A DNA stretch of 64,000 nt from Cacajao melanocephalus (GCA_963573385.1 CAUYLG010048102.1:1-64000), one strand, 5' to 3'; positions 12,965 to 26,112 are shown, numbered from the stretch's first letter. A program made the numbers and translations. The notes: generated by a model from the sequence alone, not told the origin.

Positions 12965-13135
12965 TCAGTGTGTTCAAACATAAGCTTGTTTAAGATCACC
13001 TGGGAGGTTCATTAAAACCCTGATTTCCAGGCCCCACCCTAGAGATTCTGGTTCAGGAGGTCTGGGGCGGGGCCTGAGAAGTTCCCATGCAATGCTGCGT
13101 TGGTGGTCCCAGGAGAAGGCTTGAAGCAGTGCTGT
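12965..13135 (+). mobile_element. MER5A (hAT DNA transposon)
   Basis: AGATCACCTGGGAGGTTCATT, CAGGCCCCACCCTAGAGATT and GGTCTGGGGCGGGGCCTGAG match MER5A in order. Confidence 0.8.
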
Positions 13136-14109
13136 TGTAAGGAGTGGGGCCCTGTGAGCCCACCCCATGCTCTCTCCTTTACTCACAGAGGGCAGAGAAG
13201 GGACCCATCATCTCCATGAGGCCCTGTAACTGTAGTCAGCACTTAACATCTTTGTCAAAGGCACACTAAAGAACCAGGATCTCCCTCGCCAGGTGTCAGA
13301 AGATGGGCGCCCCCTCCTGATCCGCTCCCTCTGTCCCTTTGGCCATTGCTGTCTTCTGCTGGGATGGGAGGGGAGGGTTCTGAGCAGCTGAAGGGGAAGC
13401 AGATCTCCTGACTCCACGGCCAGGCCGCAATGTTCATTCTTTCTGAACGGAATTCCAGAGGGAACTGGGCACGGGAGCGCAAAGGCCGGTTCTCCTAATT
13501 CGTTGTGGCATTCACGTAGGGCCTACTTCTGACTCAAAGGTTTACAAACGCATCTGAAATGTTTCTTAAATTAAAACTCAATTCAACAGGCACCAGTCAG
13601 CATGCTGCATCATAATCGGATGGGTTGACGAAGCCGAAGCGGCTGCAGGAATTTCTGCCATTCTTCATCTGCTTTCCGTGCCACTTTGTAATTTTTAATT
13701 GCGGCCTGCTAAGCACCTCTCATTAGGGCTTGGAATCCCTTGGGTTCTCAGAGATACTGTCCTGATGGTAATACATGTCACAGTACAGGAGTGGGTATTG
13801 TGTGTCTGCTACGCTCGGGCTGTCCATGCTTTGAAGGAACGACAGCTATGGTTGGTGTTTGCTGCAGATGTGAGTGGGGCCCAGAGTTTCTTTTAAATGG
13901 ATTGTGTCTGCAGCCCAGGCCAGAAGGATGGATCCCAGTGGCAAGAGAAGGAGGGACTCGGTTTTGCCTGTATGCTCTTCTTGTTAACAAATGTATACAG
14001 AAGGATGGGTTTGAGCTGTTAATAACTAGAAACATGTTTGTTCTACTTGGTTGCAAATTCCAGATAGCAAATTCTATAGCCAGCACAGAGGTGAGAAATA
14101 TTAAGGAAA

Positions 14110-14300
14110 GGGAAATTAATATTTGCTCACATCAATTACTTACTAGGCACTTTATGTCTTACTCTGTAGAACCCAGACAATCATCAGTGAGTTTGACAGC
14201 ATTATCCCTATCTCATAGATGAGTCCAGTGAGGCTCAAAAAGGCTAAGTTGTTCAAACTCACACAGCTAGGAAGAGGCACACGTGTACTTTGAATCCAAG
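14110..14300 (-). mobile_element. MIR (first of three)
   Basis: TTACTAGGCACTTTATGTC, TATCTCATAGATGAGTCCAG and ACTCACACAGCTAGGAAGAG. Confidence 0.75.
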
Positions 14301-14384
14301 TCTTGCTTTTTTCCTTTTCTGCTATACCGCTTTACCTCTCCTAAACAACTATCATGGGCACGTCCCTTCGTAAGGATGTTCAGA

Positions 14385-14620
14385 TCTAGCCAGTATTTAC
14401 TGGATGTCCAATATGTACTCAAGGCTTTTACAGGGGATCTCTTAATTACTCCTAACCAGGACCCTATAAGGCAAGTAATTTTAACCCTATTTTCTAGAAG
14501 GAGAAAACAGAAACCCAGTGATGTTAAGTGACTTGCCCAGAACACCAGCTGAGGATTGAATCTGAGTTGGTGGGATTTGAACCCAGAGCTTTCTGTCCTT
14601 CTGTCTAATGCCTTTTTACC
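14385..14620 (-). mobile_element. MIR (second of three)
   Basis: CAGTATTTACTGGATGTCCA, AGTGACTTGCCCAGAACACC and GGATTTGAACCCAGAGC. Confidence 0.8.
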
Positions 14621-14684
14621 CAGTATCACAAATGTTAAGATTCTGGTCAACAGTACTGGTATCATTTAGGGAGCCTTTGAATGT

Positions 14685-14890
14685 GTGTCAGGGCTAAGCC
14701 CTGGGCATGCCTTCTCTCATCTGCTCTTTACAATCACCTTAGGGATAATGAGGATAATGGTATAATTATCACGCTCAGATTACAGATGAAGAAACTGAGG
14801 CTTAAAGAAGTTATGTGACATGCCCAAAAACAAAGTGACAGGGCAACAAAGACCCGACAGTGCCTGACTCCAAGGACCAAGTGTCATTCA
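14685..14890 (-). mobile_element. MIR (third of three)
   Basis: AGCCCTGGGCATGCC, AGATTACAGATGAAGAAACTG and GTGACATGCCCAAAAAC. Confidence 0.75.
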
Positions 14891-15449
14891 CCGTTAAGCG
14901 ACTTTTTATTTTGACCAGAAAAGTATATCAGATTTCTTTGGTAGCCACTGGCCACTAATCGTGACTCAGAATATTTTGCTGATAATCTGAATGCATGATC
15001 AGGAGGCCTGAATGCAACAGAGAACCAGTGACGGTTGAAGAGATGGGCACCTGGCTAAGTTTAAGTGGAGCCCACTCACTTGCACAGATTATAGTACCTG
15101 AGCTTCAGGTAGCTCATGGGAGGGACCAGGGGCACTCATGCTGCCTGGAGGACAGCAGCCCAATCTAGACCATTATTCAGCACTGATACAGAGGATTCAA
15201 TTTTCTTTTTACCATAAATGCCATGGAGGAGAAGGAAACACACATGTGAAAAGAGGGACTTGCCTGGTGAGGTGACCTCCTGATGTGGCTGCTTACTGAT
15301 GGGGAGCATGGGTGTCCAAACAAATCTGCGTGAGAAGCCAAAGGGACCTGAGAATTTCAGGGGTGACTCTGGGACACTGGTAGCATGTTGCTATGGAGCC
15401 ACACAGGATACCAGATTTGAGCTAGAAGGGCTGGCTCCCTCCCCTGGTT

Positions 15450-15628
15450 TCCCCAAGGCTGTCTGTGATCCAGCCCCTGCCTACCTGGCCATGTGGATTT
15501 GATCTCTTCTTTCTCCCTCCTACACCCTAAGCCCTAATCACACCTCACTATTTCTTCCCCATGGGGCCTGAAGTCCTCTCTGTCCTGTGAACACGCTCTT
15601 CCTCGGGGAGCCCTCCTGCTCTCCTTCT
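15450..15628 (+). mobile_element. L2 fragment
   Basis: GATCCAGCCCCTGCCTACCT and a C/T-rich run to GAACACGCTCTTCCTC follow the L2 3' region; divergent. Confidence 0.5.
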
Positions 15629-15841
15629 GTGCCTTCTACTCTCAGTCTACCAAACTTCCAACTCAACTCAGGGGCTGCCTCCCCTCGGACACATTCCCTG
15701 CCTCTTCCTTTCTCCACCTCCTTGGGCTCTCGTCGCATCGGTGGACCTCCTACATGACACTCGGAACTCATCCTATTGTAGACCTGTCTACCTGTCAGTG
15801 GCAGGCAGAGTTCAATGAGCCCCCACAGCCCCAAGATTCCT
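15629..15841 (+). repeat. Inverted duplication, left arm
   Basis: Matches the reverse complement of 16758-16963 at roughly 85-90% by eye. Long identical runs include CCCTCGGACACATTCCCTGC and TACCTGTCAGTGGCAGGCAG. Confidence 0.9.
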
Positions 15842-15844
15842 GAC

Positions 15845-16570
15845 CCACTGGTGGACATGCCTGTGTAATCCCCTTCTTGGGTGTGGGCCGGGCTTGGGAA
15901 TATCACAGTGTAATTATGTTATGTTAAAGAAGACTCTGGCATCACGGGTCAGAGAGAGATTCTCCTGCTGGCCTTTAAGTGGGCTGCCCTGCAGGGAGAG
16001 GGCTGCATTGTAGGAACTGAGAGTGGCTTCGAGGAGCTGAGGGGGACACCAGTCAACAGCCAGAAAGGAAACGGGACCTCCATCCTGGAACTGAATTATG
16101 CTCCAACCCAAATGATCTTGGATGTGGATGCCGATCCCCAGATGGCATCCTAGCACTGGATAATACCTTGAGGTTTCAGTCCTGAGACCCTGGGCAGAGG
16201 GCCCTGCTACCATCTTACCTTGGGTAACAAATGTGTACTTATTTTATTTTTTTTGCTCAGTTGCCAGGCGCCAGGCTGGAGTGCAGTGGCACGATCTTTA
16301 GCTCACTGCAACCTCTGCCTCCCGGGTTCAAGCGATTCTCCTGCCTCAGCCTCCAGAGTAGCTGGGACTACACGCACGCGTCACCATACCCAGCTAATTT
16401 TTGTATTTTTTAGTAGAGACAGGGTTTCACCATGTTGGCCTGGACGGCCTCAATCTCTTGACCTCGTGATCCGCCCGCCTCAGCCTCCCAGAGTGCTGGG
16501 ATTAATAAATGTGTACTTTTTAAAGCTGCTCATTGTTTGGTGCTTTGTCACCTAACAACAGAAAGCGAAT
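15845..16570 (+). mobile_element. MLT1-type LTR split by Alu
   Basis: TAATTATGTTATGTTAAAG, GAGAGATTCTCCTGCTGGCC and CAGCCAGAAAGGAAACGGGAC, then after the Alu AATAAATGTGTACTTTTTAAAG with an AATAAA. Ancient MaLR-like solo LTR; no coding capacity. Confidence 0.7.
16241..16502 (-). mobile_element. Alu, 5'-truncated, with TSD
   Basis: Reverse Alu lacking about 25 bases of its 5' end. It is flanked by near-identical ACAAATGTGTACTT (16227-16240) and ATAAATGTGTACTT (about 16504-16517), so the truncation happened at insertion. Confidence 0.93.
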
Positions 16571-16757
16571 GGGCTGCCTTAGCCCCAAAAAGGCTGCATA
16601 CTCCTTGAAGACAGGCGGATTCCTTTTGCTGTGAGTCCCGCCGCAGGCAAGCAAAGGACCACATGCATAATTCAGTGGCTTCAGGGGATGGCGGTCTGTT
16701 GGGGATTCACAGACTCCAAAAGAAAGGCCACTGGTTCTCCTGTGCACAGAGAACTGT

Positions 16758-16963
16758 AGGAATCTGGGGGGCGCTTATAGAATTCTGCCTGCCACTGACA
16801 GGTAACCAGGTCTATGAAAGGATGCTGAATTCTGAGTGTCGTGCAGGAGGTGCACCAATGCGATGAGAGCCCAAGGAGGTGGAGAAAGGAAGAGGCAGGG
16901 AATGTGTCCGAGGGGAGGTAGCCCTTGAATTGGAGGCTTGGTAGACTGACAGTAGAAGGCACA
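16758..16963 (-). repeat. Inverted duplication, right arm
   Basis: Reverse-complement partner of 15629-15841; the spacer is 916 bases. Confidence 0.9.
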
Positions 16964-17514
16964 CAAGGCAGTAAGACAGGGATAGGTCTTTTAACCCATA
17001 TTCCCCTCCCTTTAAGTGCCTAGTACAGAACAGTGAGCGGTATTTGCTGAGTGACCACGTGGATGTGGAGATGAGAAAACGGTGGCCACAAGAAGGGACA
17101 GGCCTCGCTAGAGCCCTCACAGCAGGTCAAGCACGGAGCTGGTGCCAGAACCTCCACACTTATCCCTTGCTCTTTTGTCCTGTGTTGTCTTTTCCTGTCA
17201 CCTGCTGGGATCTCCAGGTTCTCTGTGCACAGGAGCTCCAGTGGCCTTTCTCTAAGTCCTTTCAGAGGCTGTGAATCCCCAGGAGACCACCCGCCCCTGA
17301 AGCCATTGAATGATGCATGTGGTCGTTCGCTTGCATGTGGCAAGACTCGCAGAGAAGGAATCCACTTCCCTGAGCCACCCTCAACATGAACCATTCCAGG
17401 TTGCCTCCCACGCAAGGTTCCTCTCACTTCCTGGAGCTCACAGGTGACTTTATGAAAACGATTTTGTGTCTGGGTGTTTGTTCCTTCATCCATCTGCCCA
17501 TTCTTCAATCACTC

Positions 17515-17620
17515 ATGACTAATAACACCTGGCATTTATGGAACACTTATTATGTGCCAGGCACTCTTCTCAGCACTGTACAGGCATTAGTTCATTTAAT
17601 CCTTAGAACAATCCCATGGA
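17515..17620 (-). mobile_element. MIR
   Basis: ACACTTATTATGTGCCAGGC and AGTTCATTTAATCCTTAG. Confidence 0.8.
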
Positions 17621-17949
17621 ATCTCATCCATGGGCTGGATAGGCATCTCTGAGGTGGCTCAAAACACAGAATGAGGAATGAAACTTCCTTTGTAATCGTA
17701 GGAGCTGTGGTGGTATGACATGGGAGGGAGCTGGGGCAAGGGCAGCCACCATGGGCCATGTGTAAATTGGAAGCCACTTAGACAAGGTGGGAAGGGGCAC
17801 CTGGAATGGTCAGGTATAGAAAAGCCGCATCATGCTGGCTGAGTGAACTTGGGGCTTCAAATCCATTCACTTCTTGGCAGCCAGAGATGTTTTTAAAAAT
17901 ATAGAATTAGATCATCTAACTGCGTACATTTATTCAATAACTCCCTGCC

Positions 17950-18840
17950 ACACTTAGAATATCTCATGAGCCTCTAACCTCCTTCCATCTTTCTCATGCC
18001 ACTTTCCTCCCAAGCCCCTGTGATGCCGCAGCCACCCTGGTCTTCTGTGAGGTTTCTGGATGTGCAGGCATTCCTCCCACCACAGGCCCTTTGCACCTGC
18101 TATTACATCGCCTCGAACACTCTTCTCTCAACAACTTGCACACCTGACTTTTTTTCTTGTCCTCCAGGTCTCTGCAGAAATGTCCCTTCCTCAGAGAGCC
18201 TTCTCCTGACCACGCTACCTAAAGAAGATTCCAAATGTGGCACCGGGATTATCCTCCTAGTTCCTTCAAAGCACTTATGCAATTACAGTCCTTCTTAAAA
18301 ACTATTTATTGCTGTTCGTGTTACTAGCTCCATATTCTCAGCCCTGGCTACACATTATAAGCTTAAAACAATGCTGGCCAGGCACTGTGGCTGACGCCTG
18401 TAATCTTAGCACTTTGGGAGGCTGAGGTGGGTGGACTGCCTGAGCTTAGGAGTTTGAGACCAGCCTGGGGAACACGGTGAAACCCCTTCTCTACTAAAAT
18501 ACAAAAAATTAGCCAGGCACGGAGGCGTGTGCCTGTCATCCCAGCTACTCGGAAAGTTGAGGCAAAAGAATTACTTGAATCCCAGGGGCAGAGGCTGCAG
18601 TGAGGTGAGATTGTGCCACTGCACTCCAGCCTGGGTGACCGAGGGCTCTATTCTGCAAAGATCCTTACTCAACTGGTCTGCAAAGCAGCCTGGACATGAA
18701 GATGTTATACAACTCCCAAGGTGATTCAATCTCCCTGGACAAGGTTGGGAAGCTGTGCATTGGCATGTAAGCTCCATCAGGGCGGGGCTCACGTCAGTGC
18801 TGCCTGGAAATGCTTGATGGATGTTTGTTTCATCAATACA
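17950..18840 (+). mobile_element. L2 split by Alu
   Basis: GGCCCTTTGCACCTGCTATT, CAGAGAGCCTTCTCCTGACC and CTTCAAAGCACTTATGCAAT before the Alu; GTAAGCTCCATCAGGGCGGG (18767) after it. Confidence 0.8.
18376..18645 (+). mobile_element. Alu
   Basis: GGCCAGGCACTGTGGCTGA to CACTCCAGCCTGGGTGACC; the A tail is largely lost. Confidence 0.93.
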
Positions 18841-19135
18841 CAAGGAAAACAAGCAGCGTTGCTTTCCAGCAGCAACCGTGGCTCCTGTCTCCACACTCCC
18901 CCTTTTCCTGAGGTCATTCGAGTAGGGCTCTACTTAAGAATCGATCCTTTCATCTATCCTCAGACAACAACAGTAAGACAAGAGCCCCTGGTTTTCAGCG
19001 CTGGAGGAGGGGATGGGACATATCTCACCCTTATCAGGCTTCAATAGTCTAAGCCCATGCGCCATCTCTTCCTTCGCCATCCTCCAATCTTAGCACGTGT
19101 GCTGCGGAAGTGAGCACACCCTTTACCATTCTCTA

Positions 19136-19474
<339 letters not shown>

Positions 19475-19564
19475 TCAGACGTACATGGATGAGATCACCA
19501 CTTTTACTTCCCTCTGCAACTTAATCTAATTTCAAAAAGGTGATGGTAAAAATCAGATGCCTAG

Positions 19565-19866
19565 GGACCGCGTGCGGTGGCTCACGCTTGTAATGCCAGC
19601 ACGCTGGGAGGCTGAGCCGAGCAGATTGCTTGAGCCCGGGAGTTCAAGACCAACCTGGGCAACAAAGCAAAACCCTGTTTCTACTGAAAATAGAAAAATG
19701 AGCTGGGCATGGAGGTGTGTGGCTACAGTGGTACTCAGGAGGCTGAGATGGGGGACTCAACCGAGTCCGGGATGTGGAGGTTGCAGTGAGCTGAAATGGC
19801 GACACTGCATTCCAGCCTGGGCTACAGAACAAAACCCTGTTTCAAAACAAAACAAACAAAAACAAG
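19565..19866 (+). mobile_element. Alu (J-like)
   Basis: GGACCGCGTGCGGTGGCTCA to a (CAAAA)n tail; 208 bases from the LARGE1 exon at 19194-19357. Confidence 0.94.
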
Positions 19867-19994
19867 GATGCCTTTAGCACCTGAGAAACAAGTCCCCTCT
19901 TAGTTAAGAACAAACTCAGTGGTGCTCAATGAAAAACATATAACCAAACATAAACTCCTTAGAAAAAATGAGAAATGTTTTCCTAGACAACTCA

Positions 19995-20310
<316 letters not shown>

Positions 20311-21682
20311 TAACACAGGAAAACGCCCAAAGAAGAAAACAGTCAAAACCGAAAAGAACCTCGGTGTGCCCGATGCTTTTCTCACCCTAGAGCTACTGAT
20401 TTCAACCTTTGTACTAGGTCTCGGAAGAAAACCCACAACCAACACACAAACAAACAGCAACTCTTTTCCTTTCATTTCACCTAAGTTGAATCAGAATCTT
20501 GGCAACCATACTTTTTTCTCTTCTCTTTTTTTGAACTCTCTGAAAGTCTTACTTCATTGATCTGCTTGTAGAAGTCGTATAACTAGCTGTCCTTCTCTCT
20601 TCCTTCACCAACTTGTGAAAAGAGTAGGCACAGCTGCTGACAGGGAGCTAAGGAGTTAACATTTCAGATATGCAGAGGCAGAAACACAGACGTGCAAATC
20701 TGCAGCTGTCTAACGGATACCTCCCATGTAAACCCCTACCAGGCAGGTATGATGATGTATGTTTTATAGTGGAAGAACTGAAATTAAAAAGTGATACAAC
20801 TTAGCAAAAAGCTAATCCACAGTGACAAAAATTGGACCAGGGCATGTTGGGTGGGGGAGGGGCCTTGGAAGAGGCAAGAGAGGGTTGGGAGTGACAGAAA
20901 CCCGCTCCGCCATGACTGCAGTGATGGGTACATGGATGTGCACTTTTGTGAAAATTCAACAAACTGGGCACTTAGAATGGGAGGCCTTATAAAAAGCAAT
21001 CTTTATTTCCATCAAAATCAACTTTTAAAACAATGATAATTTGCCAAAAGTCACAGGGCTGGTTCCAGTTTTGCTTCTTTTTTTTCTGTTAAATCAGCTG
21101 TGTCTATCACACGAGAGAATACAGATGAAAGTTTCCATGGCAAGGGTTACCAACCTAGCCGAGTATCAGAAAACGTTTTTCTAAGGAGGTGTACTTTTTA
21201 AAATCCCCATATCAACAGTGTAGCAGTCAACGAGAAAATATATGAACTTGCTTCTGTACAGCCTTGTACCTGTTAACACCATTGCCTTGACACATTACTT
21301 GATGGTGTTATTTCTCAAGATATGTGCTATGGAAGATGATAGCATTAATTGCTCCAATTCCTTCTCTCTCCCCGACTCCCTGCCACCCCAGATATCCTTG
21401 CCCTTTGCAGTGGTGCTTACTAAAGGGGTACAGTTTATTCCTCTAGCCTTCAATAAGGGCTGGAATCATGACGTGCTTTTGCTAACAAAAAGCAGGGGAA
21501 GTAATACTGTCCCAGCCTTGAGGCTAGCCCTCAAGAGAACGTGTTTCTTGCACCCCTACCAATGCCATGAGAAAATGCTGAGGCTAGCTTGCTGGAAGAT
21601 AAGACATTTGGGGCAGAGCAGATCCTCCCCAACTGCCTGAGTCATGCAAGCCAGCCCAGCCCAGTTGCCTCAATAAATACTT

Positions 21683-21970
21683 CGTTTTGACACAGAGTCT
21701 CGCTCTGTTGCACAGGCTGGAGTGCAGTGGTGCAATCTCGGCTCACTGCAACCGCTGCCTCTTGGGTTCAAGTGATTCTCCAGCGTAAGCCTCCCAAAGT
21801 AGCTGAGATCACAGGCGCTTACCGCCACGCCTGGCTAATTACTGTCATTTTAGGAGAGACAGAGTTTCACCAAGTTGGCCAGGCTGATCTTGAACTCCTG
21901 ACCTCAGGCAATCCACCCGCCTCGGGCTCCCAAAGCACTGGGATTACAGGTGTGAGCTACCATGACTGGC
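21683..21970 (-). mobile_element. Alu with TSD
   Basis: Reverse Alu flanked by CAATAAATACTT at about 21671-21682 and 21971-21982. Confidence 0.95.
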
Positions 21971-22399
21971 CAATAAATACTTTTTCTTTGAAGGCCACTG
22001 TGGTCTTACTGGTTTTGAGCAATACATACTGATAGAGTGCTACTGGTATTTTGTGGGGGGCATTTTTATTATGGGGACCTGTCCCGCATATTGAAGGGCA
22101 GTAAACCTCCCGAACACCTGCCCACGAAACGCTTGTAGCATTCTCCAGACAGCCCTGTGCAACTCCAAAGGCACTTACACATTTCCAAGTGCAGCTTGGG
22201 AAACTGGCTGAGATCCAATGATCTGTGAGACATTCTCAGCTATCTCTAAAATTTTTTAACTGTTAAAAGGATGCAATTAGGGATGCTCAGCTTTTCAAGT
22301 CAATTTGCTGTCCTTGCCTATTTGAAGATTCTCACCATGCCAACAGTTTAAAATAAGACAAGAAAGCTCAAATTCTCATTCCACCTAAGATCTATGAAC

Positions 22400-22760
22400 T
22401 CACTGCTTCCTTCTGACCTGTGGGATTAAATCCCGATTTCCTTGTTGACAATTATGGACTGTTCTCTCTGACCCATCACCCTCAAGCACTTTGTGTCTGG
22501 GGAGCACAGAGCGCCCTCATAAATGATCTCTGCGCTACCAAAACCTGCCTTCCCTCACACCTCCGTGAGTTTGTTCGGTGCCACGCTCTTCCCTCTTGGC
22601 AATGCCTTCCCTCACCTCACTCCACTCTCCTCCGCCTAAAAAACCTTCCATTTACCTTTCAAGATTCAGCCCAGATGGCACTAACTTCTGTGAGACCTCT
22701 GCTGATCCTGCTGGGTAGAAGCGATCCATTTCTTCTCTGCGCTCCACAAGCGCTCAGTTC
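22400..22760 (+). mobile_element. L2-like, divergent
   Basis: GCCACGCTCTTCCCTCTTGG, CTTTCAAGATTCAGCCCAGA and TTCTGTGAGACCTCTGCTGA resemble the L2 3' region. Confidence 0.55.
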
Positions 22761-23274
22761 GTAAGTCCATTAAAGCATCTGTCAACTTGAACTGAAATTA
22801 TTTAAGGGCAACTTTCCTGGCGAGACTGTGACACTGCACCATTGTCCCAAGCACAGCACCAAGCTTGTGACAGGTGCACGATACCATGTGTCAGATGCCT
22901 GAAAAGTATTTGCTATACACAAAAAACCGTAATCACTGTGAAGACCTATCCTTCCAATTTTCCTTTTGTGTCCTCTAATTATATGCACAGAAAATGATCA
23001 ATAAACCCATTCTTCAGCCTATCATTTGCTTCGATATTTGCATCCAAAGGTCTGTGATGGCTGAAAAGCTTTTGGAAAGCAAACAAGCATATGCCAAGGT
23101 CCACGTGAGGTGCTGGTTACAGGTGATTTCTTTTCCTCCCCAGAGCTCCCCCCCCACTCCCCCGTGAGTCACTTGCAGCTTCATCTGACAGTTGAGAAGG
23201 GTGGAGGTGTCAAACCTGGGTCTGTGCCCCTCCACCACCATGCTGCTGCTTCAGGAAAGATGCGTGCTTGGCCT

Positions 23275-23480
23275 CATGTGAAGACGCAGATGCAGCACAG
23301 TGGCTAAGGTTACTGGTTCTAACCCACTCCTGCCTGGATGATCTCAGGTTAACTGGGTGAGTGACCTAACCTTTCTGACCCTCAGAATCCTCAGCTATAA
23401 AATGAGGGCGACAATACTCACTACCCCAGAAGGTTATAGAAGATTCTGAAAGATGCTGCATATAGAGAAACAGAAGTAGA
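23275..23480 (+). mobile_element. MIR
   Basis: CACAGTGGCTAAGGTTACTGG, GTGAGTGACCTAACCTTTCTG and CTATAAAATGAGGGCGAC. Confidence 0.8.
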
Positions 23481-24084
23481 AGATTCAACAGATGTCACTT
23501 ATTATCACAGCTATTATCACAGGAAAGGGAGACACCTGGGTCCCTGAAGACACATACGTAGACTGTCCTTTTTGTCCTCAAACCTCACCTGAAGGAGACT
23601 GTATGGCAAGGGCCTGGTGGGCAGGAATATTTAATGAATATTAGAGTTCCCCTGGCCTTCTCCTTGAGGGCTTCAAATATGCCTATAAACCATAATGTTG
23701 CCTCCCAGGAGAAAACATAACCAACTGCTATGCTCCTAACCTCTCTCACCCATACTGCAGAAAAGCACAAGGAATTATCCCCCACTGGAGAATCAACATC
23801 TCCAAAATTCTGTGTAAGAGCAGGGTTGGCTTTTGTTTTTCTTTGGTTTTGGTTTCTGTTTTAATACGTTCAGAAGAATGAATGGCTTCCAGTTCAATGA
23901 AGAAGAGAGTGGAAATGTGTGTGCGTGTGTGTGGTAGGCAAACGTGTGCAGAGAAATGAGCCCTTTTTTGATGAGGCTTTAGACAAGTACTGGGTCCTTA
24001 CCATGGGAGAAAGAGCATTAGTGAGTGGACGATGAGAAACACATGTGTATATGGGGGTTTCTCATGCACTTTACTGATTGATTA

Positions 24085-24382
24085 GTTGATTGATTGACTG
24101 AGATGGAGTCTTGCTCTGTCACCCAGGCTGGAGGGCAGTGGCACGATCTCGGCTCACTGCAACCTTCGCCTCACCAGGTACTAGCGATTCTCCTGCCTCA
24201 GCCTCCTGAATAGCTGGGATTACAGGCACTCACCACCATGCCCGGCTAAATTTTTGTGTTTTTAGTAGAGACGGGGTCTCACCATGTTGGCCAGGTTGGT
24301 TTTGCACTCCTGACCTCAGGTGATCCTCCTGTCTCGGCCTCCCGAAGTGCTGGGATTACAGGCGTGAGCTACCACGCCTGGC
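24085..24382 (-). mobile_element. Alu (S-like)
   Basis: Reverse Alu with a (TTGA)n-like degraded tail, ending CTACCACGCCTGGCC. Confidence 0.95.
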
Positions 24383-24564
24383 CTCTTCTCCCCTTATATG
24401 CACACACAAGTATGTACCCTTGAGTTGGGGGAAAAGACATTTCTAGGTAAATGGCTCCAGGAATCACTTTCCAAAAAGCATCCATATGGTGAATTCCTAA
24501 CAGCAGGAGCTGTATCCCCTTCATTTCTGAACCTGAATCTAAAATATCCAGGTTCTGTATCCAA

Positions 24565-24796
24565 TGTTAATGAAGATTTCCTGAGTGGTGGATTCACAGA
24601 TGAATTTTATTGGCTTTATACTTTTCTGTAGTTAATTAATTCCCTGCAATTTTCTCAAATGAGCTAATGCATGTAAAGTGTTTTGTAAGCTCTTAAGTGC
24701 TACAGAAACCTAAGCAATGTGGTTATGATTATATCATGTACCTTTTCAAATTCTAATCTAGGTTTGCTTATTGCTGACTGCGTGGCTGATGTTATC
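24565..24796 (+). repeat. Local direct duplication, copy 1
   Basis: Roughly 80-85% identical by eye to 25542-25773, sharing blocks such as GATTCACAGATGAATTTTAT and TCTCAAATGAGCTAATGCAT. Confidence 0.85.
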
Positions 24797-25169
24797 CATC
24801 TCGGATATTCAGCAAGCCTCTGTTGGATGTGCTCAGCCCCTGCATGTTAGGAGAGGGTGCACAGATCAACGGAGATGCTCGCAGAACTTCCAAAGTACAC
24901 CTTGCTCTAGTGGGACTGACTAGGGCAGTCCTGGGACTCCAGCTCTAAACATCATGGAACCAATAATAGGATTCGGTGGCTTCCACATTCCAGGCTCACC
25001 TGTAGCCCTCGCAGTGTTTACAGGGTATTATCTAGGGAATATTGTCATGTACTAACCACAGTGTGTACTGCAGAAATTCAGGTATGCTGTCAGACATACC
25101 TGTCCACAGGACTCCTTGAACTTTCACGCTCATTTCTCATCTACATGGTGCTCTGCACCTTGATCCAGC

Positions 25170-25350
25170 TAATATGATCTGGGTTCCTACTATGTGACAG
25201 CCCCAATGCTGAATGTTTTCAGGTGCATTGCTTCATCAATTCAATCCTTCAGCACACATCTCTGTTGTACGAAAAAGGAAACTAAGGCTCAGGGGCTTTC
25301 AGTAATCTGCTTCAGCAAGCGAGAAGCAGTCCGGGACGGGAATCCAGTCT
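25170..25350 (-). mobile_element. MIR
   Basis: TTCCTACTATGTGACAGCCC, AAAAGGAAACTAAGGCTCAG and GGACGGGAATCCAGTCTTCC. Confidence 0.7.
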
Positions 25351-25541
25351 TCCAACCTCAAACCAGGGACATTTCACAACACAATTACTTCTTCCCAGGG
25401 GATGGATGTGAGAATCAAATGAGATGGTGGAAGACATAATGTTCTGTGAATGAAGCAGGGCATGAAAAAGTGTGGTCCCAATACAGGAAAAACACAAAAG
25501 GGGGAAAAAAACACTCAAAAATAGAAAGAAACACATTATAG

Positions 25542-25773
25542 TGTTAACAAAGATTTTCTGAGTGGATTCACAGATGAATTTTATTGGTTTCTTAAAGTTT
25601 TCTATAGTTAACTAATTCTCTGCAATTTTCTCAAATGAGCTAATGCATGTAAAAGTGCTTTGAAAACTGTAAAGTCCTACACAAACCGAAGAAAAGTGGT
25701 TATGATTATATTAGGTACCCTTTCAAATTTGAAGCCAGGCTTGCTTATTCCTGACTGTGTGGCTGATGTTATC
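25542..25773 (+). repeat. Local direct duplication, copy 2
   Basis: Second copy, 977 bases from the first, same orientation. Confidence 0.85.
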
Positions 25774-25812
25774 TCAAGGGGAAGACTCTAGCAGTTTAGA
25801 AACTGCCTCCTT

Positions 25813-26112
25813 GGCCAGGTGCAGTGGCTCACTCCTGTAATTCCAGAACATTGGGAGGCTGAAGTGGGCAGATCACCTGAGGTCAGGAGTTCGAGACCAG
25901 CCTGGCCAACATAGCAAAACTATCTACTAAAAACACAAAAGTTAGCTGGACGTGGTGGTAAGCGCCTGTAATCCTAGTTACACAGGAGGCTGAGGCAGGA
26001 AATTAGCTTCAACTCAGGAGGAAGAGGTTGCAGTGAGTTGAGATTGTGCCACTGCACTCCAGCCTGGGCTATAAAGCAAGACTCCATCTCAAAAAAAAAA
26101 AAAAAAAAAAGA
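25813..26112 (+). mobile_element. Alu
   Basis: GGCCAGGTGCAGTGGCTCA with a run of about 20 A; AGAAACTGC occurs on both sides. Confidence 0.95.

Noticed and set aside
13740..14222. 160-codon plus-strand open frame
   Set aside because: Its C-terminal end runs into a MIR; no homology recognised.
17020..17508. 162-codon minus-strand open frame
   Set aside because: No domain and no consistent splicing to LARGE1 exons; treated as chance.
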